Positions 9,221 through 19,926 of a stretch of 64,000 nt of DNA are shown one piece after another (position 1 is the first letter of the stretch; each line of letters starts with the position of its first letter). The notes below the pieces were generated by a model that was not told where the DNA came from, ran no database searches, and saw only the letters and a list, made by a program, of their open reading frames with translations. Made by a program: the position numbers and the translations under genes. This DNA comes from Rhodococcus sp. KRD197. GTDB lineage: Bacteria > Actinomycetota > Actinomycetes > Mycobacteriales > Mycobacteriaceae. Location of the stretch: the NCBI RefSeq assembly GCF_017168235.1, contig NZ_JABFAO010000011.1, positions 57,413 through 121,412 on the forward strand, in the 5' to 3' direction.

Positions 9221-10717
9221 ATGGGCCAAGAGGTCGAACAGCGAAAATTCACCCGGCAGGATCGACACAGGTTCCGGCAGAAGGTTCAGGACTGTCTCGA
9301 TGCATTGGCGGAGATGCTCGCAGAGCGGACCTTCGACGTGGGCGAACCGCAGATCGGGATGGAAGTCGAACTGAACCTGATCGACGCCGAGATGGCGCCG
9401 TCGATGGCGAACGCCGCCGTTCTCGATGCCATCGCCGATCCCGACTATCAAACCGAACTCGGTCAGTTCAATATCGAGATCAACGTCGCGCCGCGCCCAC
9501 TGCACGGTCGCAGCATGGCCGATCTCGAACACGATCTGCGTCGTTCACTCAACGCCGCCAACGAGCGAGCACGGACCTCCGGTAGCCGAATCGTCATGAT
9601 CGGCATGTTGCCTACCTTGGCGGAGAAGCACTTCGAACATCGTTGGTTGTCCGCGAGTCCCCGCTACGATCTGTTGAACCAACAGATCTTTGCAGCGCGC
9701 GGCGAGGACATCGAACTGCAGATCTCCGGCGTGCGGCTTCCCGGGGCCGCTGCCGCGGAGGAACTCTCGACCGTCACCGACACCATTCTCCCCGAGGCGG
9801 CGTGCACGTCCGTTCAACTCCACCTGCAGGTCGACCCCGACGAGTTCGCCTCCTATTGGAATGCAGCCCAGGCAATTGCGGGAGTGCAGGTGGCCCTCGC
9901 CGCGAACTCACCGTTCTTCGCCGGCAAGGCACTGTGGCACGAAACGCGGCTGCCGCTGTTCGAACAGGCGACCGACACCCGACCACTCGAGCTGAAGAAT
10001 CAGGGCGTGCGGCCACGCGTGTGGTTCGGTGAACGGTGGATCACCTCCATCTTCGACCTCTTCGAGGAGAACTCTCGCTACTTCCCTGCATTGTTGCCGG
10101 TGTGCAGTGCCGAGGATCCCAAGGAAGTACTCGCCGCGGGAGGTACCCCCGAACTATCGGAACTCCGAATGCACAACGGCACCGTGTATCGGTGGAACCG
10201 TCCCATCTACGACAGCACCGGCGGCGGTCACCACCTTCGCCTCGAAAACCGCGTCCTACCTGCTGGACCGTCGGTGATCGACACCCTTGCCGATGCGGCG
10301 TTCTACTACGGCACGGTCAAATCGCTCGCCGAAGCCGACCGGCCCCTGTGGACGCAGATGTCTTACGACGCCGCGATCGAGAACCTGCATTCGGCGGCGC
10401 GGAGCGGCTTCGATTCGCGCCTGTACTGGCCGGAGGTCGGCTGGGTGACTCCACAGGAACTGGTGCTCCGACGATTGCTTCCGATGGCGGACGCGGGACT
10501 GTCCGCCTACGGCGTCGACACAGCCGTGCGGGAGCGGTATCTGGGAGTTATCGAGGCCCGCTGCCTGAGCAAACGCTCAGGGTCGGTATGGCAGCGCGAA
10601 TCCGTGGCGGCCCGCGAACGCGCGGGCGACAGCCGTGAGACCGCGCTCGCCGGAATGCTCGCCGACTACGTGGAATTGATGGACGAGGGGAAGCCGGTTC
10701 ATACCTGGCCGCTCTGA
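9221..10717 (+). CDS. GCS2-type glutamate-cysteine ligase family protein
   Basis: This 498-residue protein resembles the GCS2 family of carboxylate-amine ligases, which join glutamate to cysteine or other amines using ATP. The N-terminal block VGEPQIGMEVELNLID contains the metal-binding Glu residues, and TELGQFNIEINVAP continues the active site. Further family-like parts are ALAANSPFFAGKALWHETR and YWPEVGWV. The C-terminus contains a conserved-looking Arg-rich region, EARCLSKRSGSVWQRE. It is longer than typical YbdK proteins, so the substrate may differ. The ATG at 9221 follows an AAGG-rich stretch. It comes 101 nt after the zinc-ribbon SDR gene on the same strand. Rhodococci make mycothiol and ergothioneine, so a gamma-glutamyl product is a reasonable but unproven idea. 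Confidence 0.75.
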   Translation: MGQEVEQRKFTRQDRHRFRQKVQDCLDALAEMLAERTFDVGEPQIGMEVELNLIDAEMAPSMANAAVLDAIADPDYQTELGQFNIEINVAPRPLHGRSMADLEHDLRRSLNAANERARTSGSRIVMIGMLPTLAEKHFEHRWLSASPRYDLLNQQIFAARGEDIELQISGVRLPGAAAAEELSTVTDTILPEAACTSVQLHLQVDPDEFASYWNAAQAIAGVQVALAANSPFFAGKALWHETRLPLFEQATDTRPLELKNQGVRPRVWFGERWITSIFDLFEENSRYFPALLPVCSAEDPKEVLAAGGTPELSELRMHNGTVYRWNRPIYDSTGGGHHLRLENRVLPAGPSVIDTLADAAFYYGTVKSLAEADRPLWTQMSYDAAIENLHSAARSGFDSRLYWPEVGWVTPQELVLRRLLPMADAGLSAYGVDTAVRERYLGVIEARCLSKRSGSVWQRESVAARERAGDSRETALAGMLADYVELMDEGKPVHTWPL

Positions 10718-10765
10718 AGATCAGCGTCTTCGACTCCGTCGGTGATCCGCGTTAGTGTCGGTTGC

Positions 10766-12049
10766 ATGACATCCAGTGACACGAACAGCGGCGCCGAGCC
10801 GACCGACAAGGCAGCAGGATCACGCCAGTACGACATCGTCGTCTACGGCGCTACCGGCTTCGTCGGGCGCCTCACCGCGGCGTACCTCGCCGAGCATGCG
10901 CCGGCGGGCACCGCGATCGCGCTGGCCGGGCGTTCGCGCTCGAAGCTCGTCGCTGCACGCCGATCGCTTCCGGGTACCGCCGCCGAGTGGCCCCTCGTCG
11001 AAGCCGATGCCACCGACATCGACTCGCTGCGAAGCATGGCCGAGTCCACTCGCGTGGTGATCACCACGGTCGGACCGTACGCCAAGTACGGTCTGTCGCT
11101 CACCACGGTGTGCGCAGAATCCGGTACCGACTACGTCGACCTCACCGGAGAGGTGCTGTTCGCTCGCAAGAGCATCGACACCAACCACGAGATCGCAAAG
11201 CGTACCGGCGCCCGAATCGTGCACTCGTGCGGATTCGATTCCATACCGTCCGATATCGGAGTCCATGTGCTCCACGCTGCTGCCGTCGCCGACGCTGCCG
11301 GCGAACTGACGGACACCACCCTGGTCGTCAGTTCGATGCGCGGCGGTGTGAGCGGCGGCACCATCGATTCGCTTCGAACACAGATCCAGGAAGTCAAGAA
11401 GGACAGCGCCCTCCGCAAGCTCGCAGCAAGTCCGTACTCACTGAGCCCCGACCGGTCCCTGGAACCGGATCTCGGCCGTCAATCCGATGTGACATTGATC
11501 AACGGCACCGAGATCGCCCCCAACCTGCGCGGCTGGAAGGCACCCTTCGTCATGGCGTCCTACAACACTCGGATCGTGCGACGTAGCAACGCATTACGCG
11601 ATTACGCCTACGGCCGAAAGTTCCGCTACCGGGAAGTGATGTCGGTCGGCTCGTCGATCGCGTCCCCGGTCATCGCCGGAGTGGTCTCGGCTGGCCTGGG
11701 GGCAGTGGTCCTGGGGATGACATTCCTACCCGGCAAGATCCTCGATCGCGTTCTGCCGAAGCCGGGCGACGGTCCCAGCCCCGAGGCGCAGGAAAGCGGG
11801 CACTTCACCGTCGATCTTTACACCACAGCGACGAACGGTGCGAAGTACCAGTCCCGGGTCAAGGCCGCAGGAGACCCGGGTTACAAGGCCACATCGGTGA
11901 TGCTCGGCGAATCCGCGCTCGCCCTTGTGCACAATCGGGACGAGTTGCCCGACGCCAGCGGCGTGCTCACGCCTGCAACTGGTATCGGAGATGCACTCGT
12001 AACCCGTTTGCGCGGAGCCGGACTCGAAATATGGGCGAAGAAGATCTGA
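10766..12049 (+). CDS. Saccharopine-dehydrogenase-like NAD(P) oxidoreductase (trans-acting enoyl reductase type)
   Basis: This 427-residue protein has an N-terminal nucleotide-binding domain with DIVVYGATGFVGRLTAAYL and a following ITTVGPYAKYGL block. These are characteristic of the mycobacterial Rv2449c/Rv2953 family, whose Rv2953 member acts as a trans-acting enoyl reductase in phthiocerol lipid synthesis. Residues IVHSCGFDSIPSDIGVHVL form the conserved centre. A hydrophobic segment near residue 295 (PVIAGVVSAGLGAVVLGMTF) may associate with membrane. The ATG at 10766 was preferred to an upstream GTG (10742) because the protein alignment begins there. The 3' end overlaps the CoA-transferase start by 19 nt, suggesting cotranslation. 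The substrate is unknown; a lipid or polyketide intermediate is plausible. Confidence 0.85.
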   Translation: MTSSDTNSGAEPTDKAAGSRQYDIVVYGATGFVGRLTAAYLAEHAPAGTAIALAGRSRSKLVAARRSLPGTAAEWPLVEADATDIDSLRSMAESTRVVITTVGPYAKYGLSLTTVCAESGTDYVDLTGEVLFARKSIDTNHEIAKRTGARIVHSCGFDSIPSDIGVHVLHAAAVADAAGELTDTTLVVSSMRGGVSGGTIDSLRTQIQEVKKDSALRKLAASPYSLSPDRSLEPDLGRQSDVTLINGTEIAPNLRGWKAPFVMASYNTRIVRRSNALRDYAYGRKFRYREVMSVGSSIASPVIAGVVSAGLGAVVLGMTFLPGKILDRVLPKPGDGPSPEAQESGHFTVDLYTTATNGAKYQSRVKAAGDPGYKATSVMLGESALALVHNRDELPDASGVLTPATGIGDALVTRLRGAGLEIWAKKI

Positions 12050-13452
12050 TCCACGCGGGCCTTCTCCGCGATTACGACCGAGCCCTCGGCACCGACTCCA
12101 CCGGGAGTCGAATCGACGAACTCCCCTGGGGTACCGGGTTGTCCGCGCGACTACCCGTGCGCGAACTGGCCGCGGGCTCGGTCGCGTGCCTCGCTGCCGC
12201 CATCGACCGCTTTCGCGCGAGCCGAAACCTGCCCAGTTCCAGGTGGCTGCTCGATCCGAACCGGATTACGGCGTCGTTCTCGGGCGAAAAGATGCTTCGA
12301 ATCGAAGGCGAGCCCGTGCAGGCGTTTTCGGAGCTATCAGGGTTCTTCGAAAGCGCCGACGGATGGGTGCGCACGCATGCGAACTATCCACACCACAAGC
12401 GCGCGCTCACCGAGGCACTCGGCCTCGCTCCCGATGTCGAGTGCGAAAGATTGTCGGCGCGGCTGGCAGAACTGCCGGGGTCGGAGATCGAACACCGTTG
12501 CGCGCGTGGCAACGCCATCGCTGTGCGGGTGCGTACCGAGAACGAATGGCGCTGCGCCGAAGGCGCCGAGGCAAGTCGCGGCCCGCTGGTGCGCCGTACC
12601 ACGCGCCTCGTCCCAGCGAACACCGAGCAAGCGAACACCGAGCAAGCGGATCTCGAGCAAGTAGCGCAGGTGCAACGCGCACGCGTGCGCGCGGAGCGAC
12701 CGCTGGACGGGCTTCGAGTACTCGACTTGACGCGGGTCATCGCCGGCCCCGTTGCTACGCGGGCCTTGGCTCTGCTCGGTGCGTCGGTGCTGCGCATCGA
12801 CGCACCTAGGTTGCCGGAGATCGAGTGGCAGCATCTGGAGAACGGTCAAGGAAAGCGTTCCGCGACGGTCGATGCGACCTCCGCCCGCGGCGCCCGGATC
12901 CTGACCGAGCTCCTCTCTCAGGCCGACGTCCTCGTCACCGGATACCGGCCGGGATCGATCGAGTCCGTGCTGCCCCGCGTCCCCGCTCGGATCGTGCACG
13001 CGACGGTGTCCGCCTGGAGTCCGGGGCCATGGCACCAGCGGCGGGGATTCGACAGCATCGTGCAGGCCGCATCGGGGATCGCGCTGATCGAACACACCGA
13101 CGGGCGTCCCGGCGCGTTGCCAGCGCAGGCACTCGACCACGCGAGCGGATACCTGCTCGCGGCGGGGGTGGTCGACTCACTCGCCGACATCGAAACGGGT
13201 GCACCCGAAAACCATGTGGCGGTCTCGCTCGAGCGAACAGCGGCATGGCTGCTGTCCGCTCCCGGGCAACGCACGGACCCACCCTCGCCGACTCTCCCCC
13301 CGGCAACCATTACCACCACCGTTCACGGCGCTATCAGGTCCGCCAAACCTGCTCTGGCAGAGTATGCGGACTACAGCTCACCAGCGCATGCATGGGGCAG
13401 CGACGCGCCTGTGTTCGACGTACCTGACGGTCCGAGCCCGATGAGCAGTTGA
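12031..13452 (+). CDS. Family III CoA-transferase (CaiB/BaiF-like) with internal linker repeats
   Basis: This 473-residue protein resembles class III CoA-transferases, which move CoA between organic acids. The second half holds the typical start of the fold: LRVLDLTRVIAGPVATRALALLG, with LRIDAP, then GKRSATVDATSARG, DVLVTGYRPGSIE and the block RRGFDSIVQAASGIA. The first half looks like the C-terminal part of the same fold, so the domains may be circularly arranged or fused. Between them lies a three-unit 5-residue repeat (ANTEQ, ANTEQ, ADLEQ). The start ATG is inside the preceding gene, 19 nt before its stop. The substrate is not deducible. Codon use matches the neighbours, so recent transfer is not indicated. 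Confidence 0.82.
   Translation: MGEEDLIHAGLLRDYDRALGTDSTGSRIDELPWGTGLSARLPVRELAAGSVACLAAAIDRFRASRNLPSSRWLLDPNRITASFSGEKMLRIEGEPVQAFSELSGFFESADGWVRTHANYPHHKRALTEALGLAPDVECERLSARLAELPGSEIEHRCARGNAIAVRVRTENEWRCAEGAEASRGPLVRRTTRLVPANTEQANTEQADLEQVAQVQRARVRAERPLDGLRVLDLTRVIAGPVATRALALLGASVLRIDAPRLPEIEWQHLENGQGKRSATVDATSARGARILTELLSQADVLVTGYRPGSIESVLPRVPARIVHATVSAWSPGPWHQRRGFDSIVQAASGIALIEHTDGRPGALPAQALDHASGYLLAAGVVDSLADIETGAPENHVAVSLERTAAWLLSAPGQRTDPPSPTLPPATITTTVHGAIRSAKPALAEYADYSSPAHAWGSDAPVFDVPDGPSPMSS
12616..12660 (+). repeat. 15-bp tandem repeat inside the CoA-transferase gene
   Basis: The unit GCGAACACCGAGCAA occurs exactly twice (12616-12630, 12631-12645), followed by a diverged third copy. 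It encodes ANTEQ ANTEQ ADLEQ in the linker between the two halves of the protein. The length is a multiple of three, so copy-number change would keep the frame. Confidence 0.85.
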
Positions 13453-13477
13453 TCATTGCGCAGTGCACGATGGACAA

Positions 13478-14557
13478 GTGCGCACTACTCCCCCATCGTT
13501 CGAGAGGTCGGCCTCGGCAAGCCAGCAGAGTGTGGTGCCGATGATCGTCGATGTCGACACCGGCATCGACGATTCCCTCGCCCTGCTCTACCTGCTGGCG
13601 CACCCGCGGGCAGAGATCTTGTCGATCGCCTCGACCGCCGGGAACGTACCCGTCGATCAGGTCGCCGCCAACAACCTCGCTTGGCTCGATCTGTGCAAAG
13701 CCGGCGATATCGAGGTCACCCTCGGCGCACAGACGCCGCTGCTCGCGCCCCTGATGACAACCGAGGACACGCACGGACCCCAGGGCATCGGATACGCCGA
13801 ACTACCGGTTTCGCAGCGGAAGCTCTCCAACCGCAACGCGACAAACGCGTGGGTGGAACTCGTTCGCGAGCGACCTGGACAGATCACCGGCCTCGTGACC
13901 GGGCCGCTGACGAACCTGGCGATGGCCATTCGGATCGAGCCGGCCCTACCTCGTCTGTTGCAAAGGCTCGTCGTGATGGGTGGCGCTTTTCATCATCCCG
14001 GCAACACGACCCCGACCAGCGAATGGAACATCGCCGTCGACCCCGAAGCCGCTGCCGAGGTCTTCGCGGCGTTCGCAGGACTACCGGCGGACCGCCTACC
14101 GATAATCTGCCCGCTCGACATCACGGAGACGATGGAGATGCGCCCCGATCACATCGCTCGACTGGCCGAGCGCGCAGGCAGTTCCCCAGCGGAGGTCATC
14201 GCCGACCACCACGCACCCACCACACGCTCAGCGGCCTCCAACCCCGTCATTCGTCATTTCTCCGACGCCGTCCGGTTCTACATGGAGTTTCACCGAGACC
14301 ACGACCAGGGATTCCTGGCACACATGCATGATCCGTTCGCCGCGGCCGTCGCACTCGACCCCTCCATCGTGACGTGCCGCGTCGCCACCGTGGACGTCGA
14401 ACTGGCCGGGACACTCACGCGCGGAACCACGGTCGCGGACTGGCGGGGAATGTGGGGCCGCGAGCCCAACGCGGCGATCGCCACGACGACGGATCCAGTG
14501 CGGTTCTTCGACGATCTGATCGACCGCGTCGGCGGGATGGCCGAAAGGCTCTACTGA
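13478..14557 (+). CDS. Nucleoside hydrolase (IunH family)
   Basis: This protein of about 359 residues cleaves the N-glycosidic bond of nucleosides for base salvage. The calcium-binding signature [16 protein letters not shown] is near the N-terminus. It is followed by [19 protein letters not shown], the block [15 protein letters not shown] and [14 protein letters not shown], and later [14 protein letters not shown] [11 protein letters not shown], which carries the ribose-binding region. The start is uncertain. GTG at 13478 is preceded by a weak -10-like CACGAT, GTG at 13463 is longer, and ATG at 13541 begins right at the conserved part. The 3' end overlaps the convergent meaB gene by 7 nt. Specificity (purine, pyrimidine or broad) cannot be told. 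Confidence 0.88.
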   Translation: MRTTPPSFERSASASQQSVVPMIVDVDTGIDDSLALLYLLAHPRAEILSIASTAGNVPVDQVAANNLAWLDLCKAGDIEVTLGAQTPLLAPLMTTEDTHGPQGIGYAELPVSQRKLSNRNATNAWVELVRERPGQITGLVTGPLTNLAMAIRIEPALPRLLQRLVVMGGAFHHPGNTTPTSEWNIAVDPEAAAEVFAAFAGLPADRLPIICPLDITETMEMRPDHIARLAERAGSSPAEVIADHHAPTTRSAASNPVIRHFSDAVRFYMEFHRDHDQGFLAHMHDPFAAAVALDPSIVTCRVATVDVELAGTLTRGTTVADWRGMWGREPNAAIATTTDPVRFFDDLIDRVGGMAERLY

Positions 14558-15567
14558 GCGGGCGAGCGACCGTCGAACGCGTCGAGCAGCTCCTGTGCGG
14601 CCAGCGCAGCGGTCAACGAGCCGGCACGCACACGCTGTTCGACATCGGATCGGATCGCTTTGACCGCCGAGTTCTGCGCCAGGCGCCGCAGCAACTGATC
14701 GTCGACCATCGTCCAGGTCCAATCGACCTGCTGTTTGCGACGCTTCTCTGCGAACTCGCCCGCATCGGTGAGCACCTGACGGTGTCTTTCGACGGTGTCC
14801 CAGTACTCCGCGATGCCCGTCCCCTCGAGAGCGCTCATCGTCAGAACCGGCGGCTGCCAAATGGCATCGTGTGGATAGATCATCCGCAGTGCGCCGGCCA
14901 GTTCGCGGGCCGCGCTTTTCGCCTCGACGGCATGCTTGCCGTCGGCCTTGTTCACGGCGACCAGATCGGCCAACTCGAGAACACCCTTCTTGATGCCCTG
15001 CAGCTGGTCACCCGTACGCGCGAGAGTGAGAAAAGTGAAGCAGTCGACCATGTTCGCCACGGTCACCTCGGACTGCCCGACACCGACTGTCTCGACGAGA
15101 ATCACATCGAAGCCTGCGGCCTCGAGCAGCACGATGGTCTCGCGCGTTGCCCGAGCGACGCCGCCGAGTGTGCCCGATGTCGGCGACGGCCTGATGTAGG
15201 CGTCCTTCTCGACCGCCAACCGGGCCATGCGGGTCTTGTCTCCCAGTATCGACCCGCCTGTCCGGGTCGACGACGGATCGACGGCGAGCACCGCAACCCG
15301 ATGCCCACGCTCGATCAGGTACATGCCCAGGGCGTCGATGAACGTCGATTTCCCCACCCCTGGAACGCCTGTGATGCCGACGCGATGAGACGCGCCGGCA
15401 TGCGGCAGAAGCTGCAGCAGTAGCTGCTGGGCCAAATCACGATGGTCGGCACGGGTGGACTCGACGAGTGTGATGGCGCGAGCGAGACCGGACCGCTCGT
15501 TTGCCAGTACCGACGCTGCGACGACGTCGATGTCCACCGTGCGTGCCGGGCGTTTCGGAGCGCTCAT
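14551..15567 (-). CDS. meaB: Methylmalonyl-CoA mutase-associated GTPase MeaB
   Basis: This 338-residue G3E-type GTPase protects and reloads the B12 cofactor of methylmalonyl-CoA mutase. The P-loop [15 protein letters not shown] is at residues 64-78, followed by [24 protein letters not shown] (the Mg/base-II region, split over the line), [14 protein letters not shown] and the guanine-specificity motif VAVNKADG. The C-terminal helices are those used for dimerisation. It lies 2 nt after the mutB stop on the same strand, completing a mutA-mutB-meaB operon as in M. tuberculosis (Rv1492, Rv1493, Rv1496). Length and motifs are normal. Confidence 0.95.
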   Translation of the reverse strand: MSAPKRPARTVDIDVVAASVLANERSGLARAITLVESTRADHRDLAQQLLLQLLPHAGASHRVGITGVPGVGKSTFIDALGMYLIERGHRVAVLAVDPSSTRTGGSILGDKTRMARLAVEKDAYIRPSPTSGTLGGVARATRETIVLLEAAGFDVILVETVGVGQSEVTVANMVDCFTFLTLARTGDQLQGIKKGVLELADLVAVNKADGKHAVEAKSAARELAGALRMIYPHDAIWQPPVLTMSALEGTGIAEYWDTVERHRQVLTDAGEFAEKRRKQQVDWTWTMVDDQLLRRLAQNSAVKAIRSDVEQRVRAGSLTAALAAQELLDAFDGRSPAQ

Positions 15568-15569
15568 AC

Positions 15570-17882
15570 TCAGGCGCTGGCCTCACGCTCGGCCGGATGC
15601 GGTGCGTGACCGAGCTGGACGGAGAGCTTTTCCACCAGACCGATCGCGGCGTCGGCGATCACCGTCCCCGGCGGGAAGATCGCAGCAGCGCCCGCGGCAT
15701 GAAGCTCCTCGAAGTCACCGGGTGGGATGACACCGCCGACGACGATCATGATGTCCGGGCGGTCGACTGCGGCCAGAGCCTCCCGCAGGGCCGGAACCAG
15801 CGTCAGGTGACCGGCGGCAAGAGAGGACACACCGACGACGTGAACGTCGTTGTCGGCCGCCTGACGCGCCACCTCCTCCGGCGTCTGGAACAGCGGGCCG
15901 ACGTCGACGTCGAACCCGATGTCCGCGAACGCCGTTGCGATGACCTTTTGCCCTCGGTCGTGGCCGTCTTGGCCCATCTTGCATACGAGCACACGTGGGC
16001 GTCGCCCCTCGTCCTCGGCGAACTGTTCGACCAGCTCGGTCGCCCGGGCGAGGTTCTTGGATTTGCCTGCTTCGTCGCGGTACACACCACTGATTGTCCG
16101 GATCTCTGCCTGATGGCGCCCGTAGACCTTCTCGAGCGCCTCGGAGATCTCGCCGACGGTGGCCATCTTGCGGGCCGCATCGATCGCCAGATTCAGCAGA
16201 TTGTTCTCCATACCGGGCTGATCCGACGCTGCGGCCCGGGTCAGGTTTGCCAGCGCCGCCTCGACCTCGCCGGAGTCGCGCTCGGCGCGCAGCCGGGCGA
16301 GCTTGTCGATTTGTTCCTTGCGCACCTTCGAATTCTCGACCTTGAGAACCTCGATCGTGTCCGGCTCGTCGGGCACGTACTTGTTGACGCCGACGAGTGG
16401 CTGGCGACCCGAGTCGATGCGGGCCTGCGTACGTGCGGCGGCCTCTTCGATACGCAGTTTGGGGATGCCTTCACCGATCGCCTGCGCCATGCCCCCCGCC
16501 GCTTCGACCTCGGCGATGTGAGCTCGAGCCCGATTGGCAAGCTGGTGGGTGAGCCACTCGACGTAGTGCGAACCACCCCATGGATCGATCGGACGCGTGG
16601 TGTTGGACTCCTGCTGGATCAGCAGCTGAGTGTTTCGTGCGATGCGCGCAGAGAAGTCCGTCGGTAGTGCGAGTGCCTCGTCGAGCGCGTTGGTGTGCAG
16701 CGACTGAGTGTGGCCCTGTGTCGCCGCCATGGCTTCGACGCAGGTCCGGGCGACGTTGTTGAATACATCCTGCGCCGTGAGCGACCATCCCGAAGTCTGC
16801 GAATGGGTGCGGAGCGAGCGTGACTTGGCACTCTTCGGCTCGAACTTCTGCACCAGTTCCGACCAGAGGAGACGCCCAGCGCGAAGTTTGGCGACCTCCA
16901 TGAAGAAGTTCATTCCGATCGCCCAGAAGAACGACAGGCGCGGCGCGAAGGTATCGATGTCCATACCCGCATCCAAGCCGGCGCGAATGTACTCGACGCC
17001 GTCCGCGAGCGTGTATGCCAGCTCCAGATCTGCTGTCGCACCGGCCTCTTGGATGTGATACCCGGAGATGGAGATGGAGTTGTACTTGGGCATCTCGGCG
17101 CTCGTGTACGCGAAGATGTCCGAGATGATCCGCATCGACGGCTTCGGCGGATAGATGTAGGTGTTGCGAACCATGAACTCTTTGAGAATGTCGTTCTGGA
17201 TCGTGCCCGCGAGTTTGTCCGGCCCGACGCCCTGCTCCTCGGCCGCAGCAACGTACAAGGCAAGAATCGGCAGCACTGCCCCGTTCATCGTCATCGATAC
17301 CGACACGCTGCCGAGATCGATGCCGTCGAAGAGCTGACGCATGTCGTAGATCGAATCGATCGCGACCCCTGCCATGCCCACGTCACCTTGTACACGGGGA
17401 TGGTCCGAGTCGTAGCCTCGGTGCGTCGCGAGATCGAACGCGACCGATAGGCCCTTCTGGCCGGCTGCGAGATTTCGGCGGTAGAAGGCGTTCGATTCGG
17501 CTGCGGTCGAGAATCCCGCGTACTGACGAATGGTCCACGGCTGGTTCACATACATCGTCGGGTACGGCCCGCGTACGAATGGTGGTGCACCGGGATAGGA
17601 GTCGAGTGGATAGCCCTCCGCCTCGGCGGCGTCGCGGTCGGCCTTGGTGTAGACGGGCTTGACGTCGATACCTTCGGGGGTCGACCAAACCACCTGCTCG
17701 GCGGCGTAGTTGTTCGCCCTCGCACCCGCCTCGATGTGCGCGGCAACATCATCGCTGGATGGAGCGGCCGCTGGAGTCGCCTGCTGGTCTTTCAGGGGTA
17801 CGTCGGCGAAGCTGCCGATCACCGGCTTGTTCGGTTCGGACTGCTGCGGCGCGGCCACTTCGGCGGTCTCGTCGGTGGTCAT
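15570..17882 (-). CDS. mutB: Methylmalonyl-CoA mutase, large (catalytic) subunit
   Basis: This 770-residue adenosylcobalamin enzyme interconverts methylmalonyl-CoA and succinyl-CoA. It links propionate, odd-chain fat and cholesterol breakdown to the TCA cycle. The N-terminal barrel contains [19 protein letters not shown] and [20 protein letters not shown] (substrate site). The C-terminal domain carries the B12 base-off motif DGHDRG near residue 640 and the later GVSSLAAGH and VGGVIPPGD blocks. The ATG at 17882 has GGGAG 7 nt upstream; a second ATG at 17888 overlaps the mutA stop but sits only 1 nt from that site. It is cotranscribed with mutA and meaB. Confidence 0.96.
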   Translation of the reverse strand: MTTDETAEVAAPQQSEPNKPVIGSFADVPLKDQQATPAAAPSSDDVAAHIEAGARANNYAAEQVVWSTPEGIDVKPVYTKADRDAAEAEGYPLDSYPGAPPFVRGPYPTMYVNQPWTIRQYAGFSTAAESNAFYRRNLAAGQKGLSVAFDLATHRGYDSDHPRVQGDVGMAGVAIDSIYDMRQLFDGIDLGSVSVSMTMNGAVLPILALYVAAAEEQGVGPDKLAGTIQNDILKEFMVRNTYIYPPKPSMRIISDIFAYTSAEMPKYNSISISGYHIQEAGATADLELAYTLADGVEYIRAGLDAGMDIDTFAPRLSFFWAIGMNFFMEVAKLRAGRLLWSELVQKFEPKSAKSRSLRTHSQTSGWSLTAQDVFNNVARTCVEAMAATQGHTQSLHTNALDEALALPTDFSARIARNTQLLIQQESNTTRPIDPWGGSHYVEWLTHQLANRARAHIAEVEAAGGMAQAIGEGIPKLRIEEAAARTQARIDSGRQPLVGVNKYVPDEPDTIEVLKVENSKVRKEQIDKLARLRAERDSGEVEAALANLTRAAASDQPGMENNLLNLAIDAARKMATVGEISEALEKVYGRHQAEIRTISGVYRDEAGKSKNLARATELVEQFAEDEGRRPRVLVCKMGQDGHDRGQKVIATAFADIGFDVDVGPLFQTPEEVARQAADNDVHVVGVSSLAAGHLTLVPALREALAAVDRPDIMIVVGGVIPPGDFEELHAAGAAAIFPPGTVIADAAIGLVEKLSVQLGHAPHPAEREASA

Positions 17883-17884
17883 GA

Positions 17885-19753
17885 TCATGCTCCCAGGTGG
17901 TCGAGGAGATCGGTGAGGACAGCGACAGCATCGACTTTCGCCGTGAGGAAATCATCGGGTCGCTCGGGGCCGGAGATATCGGTGAAGCTCGCGCCGGAAC
18001 CGGCGAGCAATACGCGGTCGATGCCGGCCTCGCGTAGCGCTTGCACGGCTGCGCGTGCCTCCTCCGCGTAACGCTTGTCGGTCCCACACAGAACTGCGAT
18101 CCGTGCCCCCGAACTGTGCACGGCATCGGCTATGGTCTCGGCGGTCAACGGGCCGGGGTTCTGCGCTTCGATGCCGCCGGAGGCAAGGAGATTCGCCGCA
18201 AAGGTGGTACGCACGTTGTGCTCTGCCACCGATCCCAACGGAGCCAGCAACACGAGAGGCCGAGCATCGCGGCGGAGCAGATACGCATCCGACCGGTCTC
18301 GCAGTCTTTCGAACGCAGCGCCGTACCGAGCGACAGAGGAGGACGACTTTCCCGGGGCCGAAAGGGGGGCTTCGGCAAGGTTGGGGAACTCGTTGACACC
18401 GGTGAGCGGCAATCGTCGGTGGGCGATGTCCGCGTCGCGCGTGGATTCGACCTCGTCGATCGCTGCTGCAATGGCGCCCGATTTCAGTGCCGAGGTGTAT
18501 CCGCCGTCCGCCTCGATGAGCTGGACGAATTCCCAGGCTTTGCCGGCGATGTCCTCGGTGAGTTGTTCGATGTACCAGGACCCTGAACCTGGGTCGAGTA
18601 CGCGACCCAGGTGGGACTCCTCGAGCAGCAACAGCTGTGTGTTCCTGGCTATTCGACCCGCGAATGTCTTCGACACACCCGCCGCGCCGCCCTCGAGCGC
18701 TGCATCGAACGGCAGCACGGTCACCGCGTCCGCGCCACCGATCCCTGCGGCGAACGCGGCGAGCGTCGTACGAAGCATGTTCACCCACGGGTCACGTTGA
18801 GCCATCATTGCTTCCGATGTCACCGCGTGTTGCGGAGCACCGCCGCGGTCTGGCTCGCCGCACACATCGGCGACCCGAGCCCAGGCCGCGCGAGCGGCCC
18901 GGAACTTCGCGATCGTCTGGAACTGATCGTCGGTGGCTGCATACCGGAACTCGATCTGCCCGAGCGCCTCGCCCACGGTCAAACCCGACTCGGTCAGCGT
19001 GCGCAGGTACTCGAGCCCTGCGGCGACAGCCGCCCCCACTTCCTGAGCATCGCTCGCACCGGCGTTGTGAAAAGCGGTGCCGTCGACGGTGATCGCGCGT
19101 ATGCCCTCCTCGCGGTCGATCGAGCGTCGCGCCAGGGTGGCCACCGCGGCGAGATCCGGAACGTCGCCTTCTGGATCGACGAAACGAGACGTCAGCGGCG
19201 TGGCACCCAACCTGATGTCGACGGCGCTACGATCGGCGATTGTCGCCGCGTCCAGTACCGCGAACAGAGCGTGTGCGGCGGCTACGGTATCGGACCCGGC
19301 GTCGAGCACCAGTGGCGCCAGATCGAACAGAACTCCGTCGAGCGTGCGACCGATGTCATCGACGGAAATGCCGCCCGAAGCCACCTGCAACCACAGCGCG
19401 CTGACACCGTTGTCGAGTCCGTCCAGGACCGAGCGGTTGACGCTTTCGGCGTCCGAGGACCCGGCGCCGAAGCGAACGCTGACCTTCCACCCGGCGTTGA
19501 CGTCGCGCGTCGCGTCGCGTCCACGCACGAACGGGAATGCGCCCGGGAGAGGATTCTCCGGTAGCTCGTCGCGCACGCCGTACAACGGAGACACCGTCAC
19601 CCCGTCGTACGTCGTGAAATCCAGCAGATGCTCGGGATCCTCGGGCAGGTCGGCAATATCGACCTTCCGCGATTTCGCGAGTACACCTGCAACAGCCTTC
19701 TGCCACGCCGTATACGCGTTGCGTGAGGCGTCTTCTTGTGTAGCAACGGACAC
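17885..19753 (-). CDS. mutA: Methylmalonyl-CoA mutase, small subunit
   Basis: This 622-residue protein is the non-catalytic partner of MutB. It has the same barrel plus flavodoxin-like layout ([19 protein letters not shown], later [20 protein letters not shown] and [15 protein letters not shown]). Its C-terminal domain lacks the DxHxxG cobalamin motif: the corresponding place reads [15 protein letters not shown]. This is expected for the small subunit. The stop overlaps the mutB start region. A palindrome at 19843-19860 sits in the upstream promoter region and may control the operon. The start ATG at 19753 is the first in the frame and gives normal length. Confidence 0.95.
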   Translation of the reverse strand: MSVATQEDASRNAYTAWQKAVAGVLAKSRKVDIADLPEDPEHLLDFTTYDGVTVSPLYGVRDELPENPLPGAFPFVRGRDATRDVNAGWKVSVRFGAGSSDAESVNRSVLDGLDNGVSALWLQVASGGISVDDIGRTLDGVLFDLAPLVLDAGSDTVAAAHALFAVLDAATIADRSAVDIRLGATPLTSRFVDPEGDVPDLAAVATLARRSIDREEGIRAITVDGTAFHNAGASDAQEVGAAVAAGLEYLRTLTESGLTVGEALGQIEFRYAATDDQFQTIAKFRAARAAWARVADVCGEPDRGGAPQHAVTSEAMMAQRDPWVNMLRTTLAAFAAGIGGADAVTVLPFDAALEGGAAGVSKTFAGRIARNTQLLLLEESHLGRVLDPGSGSWYIEQLTEDIAGKAWEFVQLIEADGGYTSALKSGAIAAAIDEVESTRDADIAHRRLPLTGVNEFPNLAEAPLSAPGKSSSSVARYGAAFERLRDRSDAYLLRRDARPLVLLAPLGSVAEHNVRTTFAANLLASGGIEAQNPGPLTAETIADAVHSSGARIAVLCGTDKRYAEEARAAVQALREAGIDRVLLAGSGASFTDISGPERPDDFLTAKVDAVAVLTDLLDHLGA

Positions 19754-19835
19754 GATGAATGCTCCCTCGACTCGACCGACTCGCTGCCGATCGACACAGT
19801 GCGATTCTTCTGTGATGCCGACCGCGATCGCTTCG

Positions 19836-19860
19836 ACAGTATCGTGAGGATCACCTCACG
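19836..19860 (-). promoter_or_regulatory. Candidate mutA promoter with an 18-bp palindromic operator
   Basis: CGTGAGG (19843-19849) and CCTCACG (19854-19860) are perfect inverted repeats around ATCA. On the minus strand the palindrome lies directly upstream of a -10-like TACTGT (19836-19841), that is, where a spacer would be. A dimeric regulator bound here would block mutA transcription. It could also act on the divergent VTT gene 64 nt away. The regulator is not identified. Confidence 0.5.
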
Positions 19861-19909
19861 TTTGCACGGGAGGTGGTTTTGTTAACGGCGAGGTGCACAT
19901 CCGCGCCGG

Positions 19910-19926
19910 TAGAGTTGGCGAACGTG
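19910..19926 (+). promoter_or_regulatory. Leaderless promoter of the VTT-family gene
   Basis: TAGAGT (19910-19915) is a TANNNT -10 element ending 8 nt before the GTG at 19924. The transcript would begin at or next to the start codon. This decided the start of the gene. Confidence 0.5.

Noticed and set aside
19754..19923. Cobalamin riboswitch before mutA
   Set aside because: The leader is too short and has no B12-box sequence.
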